Of a DNA stretch of 20,768 nucleotides, positions 16,002-20,768 are shown one piece after another. The DNA comes from an uncultured Desulfobacterales bacterium (GTDB lineage: Bacteria; Desulfobacterota; Desulfobacteria; Desulfobacterales; JAFDCJ01). Position 1 is the first letter of the stretch. Each line of letters begins with the position of its first letter. The notes beneath the pieces were generated by a model, which ran no database searches, was not told the origin of the DNA, and saw only the letters and a list, made by a program, of their open reading frames with translations. The DNA is taken from assembly GCA_945787595.1 (NCBI GenBank), contig CALZJV010000160.1, positions 1-20,768 of the forward strand, read 5' to 3'. A program made the translations under genes and the position numbers.

Positions 16002-16193
16002 GGCTATGTCATAAATCATGTGCATATATGATGTGATTTCAATAAATAGTTACTAAGCTTTTTCCGAGACTACGCCCTGAAAAAGTGGCCCCTGAAGGGC
16101 AGCAAGCACGACGATAGGTTTATGTCGCAATGCCAGTAAGGGCCTAATTCCCATATTCCATCACTCCAAGACTTGAAATAAGGAGAAATGATA

Positions 16194-17660
16194 ATGATCG
16201 ATTTAACCATTAATCCTCAAGCGCTCGAAAGAGCCGTGCAAAAAGCCCGGGAAAGAAACATCATTATCCCCACGTTTAAGCAACAGCGTGATCCCGGTCT
16301 GATTCCGGACGCTATCATTTCCAAACTGAAAACCGTCGGGCTGTGGGACATCGATCCGCTGAACCTGTTTCGCATCACCTGGCACAACGAACCGGTCGCC
16401 CACGGCGGAGGGTATGGCGGCGTTAATTTTATTGAATTTCCCCGGGAGCTGACCGGTGTCGAAGCACGGATCGTGGCTCCCGTCGGCAAGTGGTTTCCCA
16501 CCGGGGCTCACAAAGTCGGTGCCGCCTTCGGCTGCCTGGTTCCCCGGCTGGTAACCGGTCAATTTGATCCCAGCACCCAGAAGTCCGTATGGCCGTCCAC
16601 CGGCAACTATTGCCGTGGGGGGGCTTACGACGCCACACTTTTAGGTTGCGCATCCATTGCCATCCTGCCGGAAGAAATGAGTCAGGAACGATTCGAATGG
16701 TTGGCCTCAGTGGCGGGTGAAACCATCAAAACACCGGGCAGCGAAAGCAACGTCAAGGAAATATTCGACAAATGCTGGGAGTTGCGGAAATCCGGCGAGG
16801 ATATAGTCATCTTCAATCAATTTGATGAGTTCGGCAACTACCTGTGGCACCACGAGATCACCGGACCGGCGATGGTCGAAGTGCTCGAGGACATTATGGG
16901 GCCTGGAGATACCTTCCGGGGGATTGTTTCGGCGACCGGTTCCGGCGGCACCATTGCTTGCGGTGATTATTTGAAAAAACTATTCCCCGCGAGCAAAATA
17001 GCTGCGGCTGAAGCACTGCAGTGTCCGACCCTTTTACACAACGGTTTCGGCGCGCACCGCATCGAAGGCATCGGTGATAAGCATGTACCCTGGATTCACA
17101 ATGCTAAAAACACGGACATGATCATCGCCGTTGACGACCAAACCCCCATAAGTCTTATCCGGCTTTTCAACGAACCGGCCGGGAAAAAATACCTGGTGTC
17201 AAAAGGGCTTCCCGAAACATGGGTCAACGGGCTGGAACAGCTGGGTATTTCGTGTGCCGGCAACCTGGCCGGTGCCATTAAATTCGCCAAATACTATGAA
17301 CTGGGTCCAAACGATATCATTATGACCGTACTGACCGACTCCATGGAAATGTATGCCAGCCGCCTGAGCGAGCTTACAGAAGCGCACGGCGAATTCACGG
17401 AATCCGAGGCTGCCGCCGTCTACGCCCAGCATCTACAGGGGTTGACCATCGACAACATGGAGGAGCTGACCTATTACGGCCGTAAGCGCATTCACAACCT
17501 CAAGTACTACACCTGGGTGGAACAGCAGGGAAAAACCTTCGAAGAAATTCAGCAGCAGTGGTATAGCGACGATTACTGGGAAAGCATACCGACTTGTGTG
17601 GATAAAATTGACGAGTTGATCGAGGAATTCAACGACAAAACCGGTTTGCTGAATACCTAA
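16194..17660 (+). CDS. PLP-dependent fold-type-II enzyme (TrpB/CysK-like), specific reaction unknown
   Basis: Protein of 488 aa in the tryptophan synthase beta/cysteine synthase superfamily. The ATG at 16194 is preferred over the ATG at 16188, because AGGAG (16181-16185) is 8 nt from the former and only 2 nt from the latter. The probable PLP lysine lies in PTGAHKVGA (K107), the TGAHK form typical of TrpB, whereas the following PSTGNYCRGGAYDA (about 134-147) resembles the STGN loop of CysK/ThrC enzymes. SATGSGGTIACGD (about 246-258) is the phosphate-binding glycine loop. The C-terminal 100 residues are acidic and aromatic and longer than in CysK. Cofactor and fold are secure; the substrate is not. 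It follows the broken threonine-synthase-like gene with a 280-nt gap, so the two may have worked together on amino-acid beta/gamma replacement or elimination. Confidence 0.85.
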   Translation: MIDLTINPQALERAVQKARERNIIIPTFKQQRDPGLIPDAIISKLKTVGLWDIDPLNLFRITWHNEPVAHGGGYGGVNFIEFPRELTGVEARIVAPVGKWFPTGAHKVGAAFGCLVPRLVTGQFDPSTQKSVWPSTGNYCRGGAYDATLLGCASIAILPEEMSQERFEWLASVAGETIKTPGSESNVKEIFDKCWELRKSGEDIVIFNQFDEFGNYLWHHEITGPAMVEVLEDIMGPGDTFRGIVSATGSGGTIACGDYLKKLFPASKIAAAEALQCPTLLHNGFGAHRIEGIGDKHVPWIHNAKNTDMIIAVDDQTPISLIRLFNEPAGKKYLVSKGLPETWVNGLEQLGISCAGNLAGAIKFAKYYELGPNDIIMTVLTDSMEMYASRLSELTEAHGEFTESEAAAVYAQHLQGLTIDNMEELTYYGRKRIHNLKYYTWVEQQGKTFEEIQQQWYSDDYWESIPTCVDKIDELIEEFNDKTGLLNT

Positions 17661-17669
17661 CCGTACACG

Positions 17670-17699
17670 GGTTCAGAGGTTCAGGGTTCAGAGATTCAG
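17670..17699. repeat. Degenerate GGTTCAG array
   Basis: Four GGTTCAG-like units (GGTTCAG, AGGTTCAG, GGTTCAG, AGATTCAG) with 7-8 nt spacing immediately after the PLP enzyme stop. The unit is the reverse complement of CCTGAAC at 9866-9895. Confidence 0.65.
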
Positions 17700-17788
17700 C
17701 CCCGCCTCTGGCCTGAAGAGCGGCTCGTTAATCAATCTTGGAAACCCTGGTCCGCCCACCGGGCTGTAGGCCCCACGGCTTCCGGCTC

Positions 17789-17810
17789 GTAGAGCCTGCG
17801 GCTCGGAGAG
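17789..17810. repeat. 22-nt dispersed motif, copy 2
   Basis: Matches 11409-11430 at 18 of 22 positions and contains the perfect palindrome GAGCC-TGC-GGCTC (17793-17805). Confidence 0.4.
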
Positions 17811-18068
17811 AGTACTGGAACAATGGTCTATCGCTCGTGAACTCTATGCTTCAGAGAATTTCGATGGCCGCTGTTTAAAGCTACAGAAGATCGGCGCTTG
17901 GTCTTAACCCAACAAACAAAAATGAAACATTATTTTAGATTCAAGATTTGAATCTCTTCTTTCCCTTCATTTACAGAAAAGCCGTGAAAAATTCCAAAGA
18001 AACTGCTATATTAAAATTTTCAAAACGGCATTCGTATTAATTAATGAAAGAATAGGAGATTCGTTACC

Positions 18069-18911
18069 ATGAACATAAGGAAAATAGGTTGTTGTTTAAA
18101 CAGCTTGGCTTTAATTGTTGGATTGATCGCATGCGGCAATGATATATCCGAAACCAATCCATCAACTCAGACAGGCCAGCAGAGCCAGATATCGGTCCAA
18201 ACTCCTTCTGATCCTCAACTTGCAGCAGTCAGTGGAAAGGTAGTGGAAAAACAAGATGCGAGCATCTATACATATGTTCGCCTGGATGATGGGGCAGGCA
18301 ATGAAATCTGGGCTGCCGTTCCCAAAACCCAGTTGGAGATCGGAGAGGAAATTGCACTGAAGGGCGGCGCTGTTATGACTAATTTTAACAGTAAAACCTT
18401 GAACCGGACATTTGAGTCCATCCTCTTTGCCTCTGGTGTTATTAGAGGTTCAGATAATAAGACCGTTCGGACTCCGGGAGGTACTAACGGCAGTTCTTCG
18501 GATGCCGTTCAATCCGAGGTCGGCGCTCACGGCATGACCTCACAATCATCCGGTGGCAGCACTCGCGCAATTGTGTCTTTTAGCGGCGTCAAAGTTGAAA
18601 AATCAACCGCTCAGAACGGCTACACGGTCGGTGAGCTTTTTGCTAAAGCTGTCAACTTGAATAACCAGAAAGTAACAGTAAAAGGGCGAGTTGTGAAGAT
18701 ATCCCCTAACATCATGGGGAAAAACTGGCTCCACATTCAAGATGGCACCGGAGATCCGACGACAAATACACATGATCTGGTAGTTACCTCATCCGCTATT
18801 GCAGAAAAAGGCACCATTATCTCCCTTGAAGGTGTCCTGGCCGCTGGTAAAGATTTTGGTTTCGGATACAAATATGATGTATTGATCGAGGATGCAGTCG
18901 TCGTGAAGTAA
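18069..18911 (+). CDS. Lipoprotein with two OB-fold-like domains
   Basis: Protein of 280 aa. The N-terminus is a lipoprotein signal peptide with lipobox LIAC (Cys22), so the mature protein should be lipid-anchored and face the periplasm or cell surface. A short Thr/Gln/Ser-rich linker leads to OB-like domain 1 (about 52-125: VSGKVVEK..YTYVRLDDGAGNEIWAAV..GEEIALKGGAVM). A low-complexity Gly/Ser/Thr linker (about 126-168) follows, then OB-like domain 2 (about 185-280: VTVKGRVVKISPNIMGKNWLHIQDGTG..HDLVVTSS..KGTIISLEGVL). OB folds of this type are often labelled nucleic-acid binding, but in an exported lipoprotein the ligand is more likely a protein, sugar or metal. The start is supported by AGGAGATT upstream. 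It appears to be monocistronic. Confidence 0.82.
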   Translation: MNIRKIGCCLNSLALIVGLIACGNDISETNPSTQTGQQSQISVQTPSDPQLAAVSGKVVEKQDASIYTYVRLDDGAGNEIWAAVPKTQLEIGEEIALKGGAVMTNFNSKTLNRTFESILFASGVIRGSDNKTVRTPGGTNGSSSDAVQSEVGAHGMTSQSSGGSTRAIVSFSGVKVEKSTAQNGYTVGELFAKAVNLNNQKVTVKGRVVKISPNIMGKNWLHIQDGTGDPTTNTHDLVVTSSAIAEKGTIISLEGVLAAGKDFGFGYKYDVLIEDAVVVK

Positions 18912-18942
18912 CCAGGTCCTGCTCATCGATTGTGAATATTTT

Positions 18943-18981
18943 GTAGAGTGAACCTGTTCTCTGCAAAAAACACAATTTTTT
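18943..18981. terminator. Weak terminator candidate between convergent genes
   Basis: A stem of GTAGA plus GAA pairing with TTC plus TCTGC (18943-18964, 2-nt bulge, 4-nt loop) is followed by an A-run and then a T-run (18976-18981). It lies between the convergent stops at 18911 and 18984. The T-run is not adjacent to the stem, so it is uncertain. Confidence 0.3.
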
Positions 18982-18983
18982 CT

Positions 18984-19382
18984 TCAATGAAGTTTCTCAA
19001 AGGAGAATTTCGCATCCGGAGAAATTTCTTTAACTATTTTTTCGATTTCAGCCCTGGCACTACTGTTGTTCTCGAGTTCTAAAACCAGGTCCATCCAACC
19101 CATGCCCGTTCCGGTTCGAACGACTTTACCCAGTCTGTTCTCTACCAGGAGCCTTCCTATTCTATCCCGGGTTTCTAAACCCTGTTTTGATGCAAAATCG
19201 TCTCCTGGCCACCTGAATACGATCCTAAGCTTGCTTTCGGTATTCCAGCTATGAGATTTTTGAGGCAAGCCGGTCTTTTCGGGTGGCTCGCTGTCTGAAC
19301 AATTGGTGACCACGGCAACAATTACAATCACTGCCAAAATTATCGCCGCAAAATCAAAGTTCAAATGCTGTCGGCTCTTCAT
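18984..19382 (-). CDS. Small membrane-anchored or lipoprotein, function unknown
   Basis: Protein of 132 aa. One N-terminal hydrophobic segment (about 10-27, FAAIILAVIVIVAVVTN) is followed by Cys28 in VVTNC, an imperfect lipobox, so it is either a lipoprotein or a single-pass anchored protein. The rest (WNTESKLRIVFRWPGDDFASKQGLETRDRIGRLLVENRLGKVVRTGTGMGWMDLVLELENNSSARAEIEKIVKEISPDAKFSFEKL) reads like a small alpha/beta domain facing the periplasm. I do not recognise the family. It converges with the OB-fold lipoprotein gene. No clear Shine-Dalgarno sequence was found before the ATG at 19382. Confidence 0.65.
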   Translation of the reverse strand: MKSRQHLNFDFAAIILAVIVIVAVVTNCSDSEPPEKTGLPQKSHSWNTESKLRIVFRWPGDDFASKQGLETRDRIGRLLVENRLGKVVRTGTGMGWMDLVLELENNSSARAEIEKIVKEISPDAKFSFEKLH

Positions 19383-19562
19383 TTAATTAAGTGACGAATC
19401 TTTATTGGTGATTTAAGGTAATTACGCTTATTAAATCATTAATCCAAACTTACCATCAGTCGACTCGAGAGAAGATTTTCTGTCGTTGCTGCCGAATAAA
19501 TATAACGAGGAACCAGCCGGTGCGGATAGCGGTAGTGGTGTTGTGCCTGAAGGCTTACGTCT

Positions 19563-19727
19563 TTAAATAAAGCTAAGACCGTCTTTGAAAACGCCGATCC
19601 ATTCTAAACGTGGATCAACGAAACGAGCTCCGGCACCACTGAAATCTACATATCCTTGTTTCATATTTGTGGAAAAAAGAGCTCTTTCACCAACGAACTC
19701 CACTTTTGATTTTTTAGCTAAAATTTT
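19563..19727 (-). other. Short coding-like ORF or gene remnant downstream of the amidohydrolase
   Basis: Between an in-frame TAG (19728-19730) and a TAA (19563-19565) lie 54 sense codons that read like real protein (for example KVEFVGERALFSTNMKQGYVDF and ARFVDPRLEWIGVF). The only ATG (19664) gives 33 aa and lacks a ribosome-binding site; a GTG lies eight codons from the left end. The start therefore seems lost or replaced, suggesting the 3' remnant of a decayed gene or a small gene with an unusual start. It begins 9 nt past the amidohydrolase stop on the same strand. I do not recognise the family. The rest of the gap (19383-19562) shows nothing. Confidence 0.35.
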
Positions 19728-19736
19728 CTATCACAA

Positions 19737-20768
19737 TTATCCACTCTTCTGCGCTCCGGTACCGGTTATCTTTTTGGCGGTTTTCATATAATCCGTCAAC
19801 ATTTCTGATAATAACTGGACTTCTTTAACAATTGTTTCAAAATCCAATAACGTATATCGATAGTCTAATTTTAAGACCTTACCATTCGCCACGACTGTCT
19901 TAACTTCGCTCCCGTCAGATGCCCAGATCAAATTTTCGACAATATTATCCAATCGCGAAGGTATCAGATTCGGACGGGTCAAATCTATCAGTACGATATC
20001 CGCATCCTTGCCTTTTTCCAAAGAACCGGTATTCAACCGCAAAAATTCAGCGGGTTCAACGGTTATCTTCTGCAACAAAACATCACTGGTTAAAAATGAA
20101 GCATCTTGATGCAATGCTTTTTGATACTGGGCGGCAGATTTGGCGGCTAAAATAATATCCTGATTATCGGCGCTGCCTGATCCGTCGGTGGAAATAACAA
20201 AGGGAATTCCCATTTCCGTCATCTTTTTAAGGGGCGGCATGCCGGAACCCAGAATGGTATTTGCAAGCGGATTATGCACCACCTTGGCACCTGTTTCTTT
20301 TATGATGGCCAGGTCTTTCTCGGTGTTATTTACCTGATGCGCCAGAATAGTGTCGCCATCCAAAAATCCGATACTCTTCGCGTATTCAATGGGGGTCATC
20401 CCATACGTTTCTTTAAACCAGGCGGTGGTCTTGGGCTCTTCCGAACTGTGAATATGGATTAACGTGCCATTGTCTCGACTCCATCTTTTGAGTGCTTTTA
20501 AGAGTTCGGGGCCGTTTGAAAAAAACTGATCGGGACCCGGTATGATCCATGTTCTGGCAATACCTGCGAATTTTTTGTGATAGTCATTTAGCCTGTCAAT
20601 CGCCAGATGATGAGGGATATCAAGAATCCTGTCATCATAGTGTCTGTCCTGACTTCCAACGGCAATGATCATTTTGGTATAGGCTTGCTGGTTGGCCTCG
20701 ACAATATCCGCTACGCTGTATTTATTAAAATTGCAGTGATGCACCATGGAAGAGGTGATGCCGTAATA
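19737..20768 (-). CDS. ATZ/TRZ-type amidohydrolase (nucleobase/nucleoside deaminase-like), 5' end outside the window
   Basis: The reading frame is open to the right edge, and the codons before the first internal Met (YYGITSSMVHHCN) match the family's conserved G-T-T-x-x-x-D/H segment, so the true start and the first HxH metal motif lie beyond the window. Visible features: HIHSSE (metal His), TILAHQVNNTEKDL (metal His), VVHNPLANTILGSGMPPL (substrate region) and ISTDGSGSADNQD (metal Asp), ending with the beta-sandwich segment GSLEKGKDADIVLIDLTRP. This is the pattern of cytosine/guanine/S-adenosylhomocysteine-type deaminases and chlorohydrolases (AtzA/TrzA group), which release ammonia from a heterocycle. 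The exact substrate cannot be told. A purine role would fit the gpt and nucleoside-importer genes about 6 kb away, but they are not in one operon. Confidence 0.9.
   Translation of the reverse strand, partial: YYGITSSMVHHCNFNKYSVADIVEANQQAYTKMIIAVGSQDRHYDDRILDIPHHLAIDRLNDYHKKFAGIARTWIIPGPDQFFSNGPELLKALKRWSRDNGTLIHIHSSEEPKTTAWFKETYGMTPIEYAKSIGFLDGDTILAHQVNNTEKDLAIIKETGAKVVHNPLANTILGSGMPPLKKMTEMGIPFVISTDGSGSADNQDIILAAKSAAQYQKALHQDASFLTSDVLLQKITVEPAEFLRLNTGSLEKGKDADIVLIDLTRPNLIPSRLDNIVENLIWASDGSEVKTVVANGKVLKLDYRYTLLDFETIVKEVQLLSEMLTDYMKTAKKITGTGAQKSG

Larger units (their letters stand above)
17661..18068. other. Intergenic region with repeats, no gene seen
   Basis: Apart from the repeats listed separately, there is a 7-bp hairpin GATTCAA-GAT-TTGAATC (17938-17954) followed by TCTTCTTTCCC, which might be a weak terminator although it lies 280 nt after the PLP gene. 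AGGAGATT (18054-18061) is the ribosome-binding site of the next gene. Confidence 0.4.

Noticed and set aside
19585..19791. 68-aa plus-strand ORF
   Set aside because: It is antisense to the amidohydrolase 3' end and to a more protein-like minus-strand ORF.

Overview
The window looks like a piece of a Gram-negative, probably anaerobic deltaproteobacterial chromosome (Desulfobacterales-like, possibly a metagenome-assembled genome). This is inferred from the mix of a PleD-like multi-receiver protein, a CHASE2-coupled Ser/Thr kinase, periplasmic signal peptides and lipoproteins, and many intergenic inverted repeats and heptanucleotide tandem arrays of a kind I associate with that group. No rRNA, tRNA, CRISPR array or transposase gene was seen.

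Left part (1-8.1 kb): a structured leader precedes a REC-REC-GGDEF-like regulator whose GGDEF motif and second receiver are degenerate. Then come a DUF2867-type protein and a large CHASE2/TPR-like/Ser-Thr kinase on the minus strand. A tight plus-strand pair follows: a four-helix membrane protein with soluble flanking helices, and a secreted von Willebrand A (VWA) protein with an intact MIDAS motif. The pair ends at a strong hairpin terminator, facing a small unrecognised minus-strand gene. The pair is the best candidate here for an undescribed module.

Middle part (8.2-14.1 kb): a minus-strand cluster reads, in transcription order, BMP-family periplasmic binding protein, double-NBD ATPase, two permeases, and xanthine-guanine phosphoribosyltransferase (gpt). 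This is a purine nucleoside/nucleobase import and salvage unit. Two of its internal gaps (about 520 and 300 nt) are filled by inverted-repeat elements and heptamer repeats rather than genes.

Right part (14.5-20.8 kb): divergent from the transporter lies a threonine-synthase-like PLP gene broken by an out-of-frame internal deletion, then an intact PLP fold-type-II enzyme combining TrpB-like and CysK/ThrC-like motifs. After these come a tandem OB-fold lipoprotein, a small membrane-anchored or lipoprotein gene, a short ORF or gene remnant, and an ATZ/TRZ-type amidohydrolase (nucleobase/nucleoside deaminase-like) that runs off the right edge. The transporter, gpt, amidohydrolase and PLP enzymes together suggest purine and amino-acid nitrogen salvage, but that link rests on gene neighbourhood only.

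Repeats are the second theme. At least four different intergenic tandem arrays all have a 7-nt period, and several small inverted-repeat elements sit in operon gaps.
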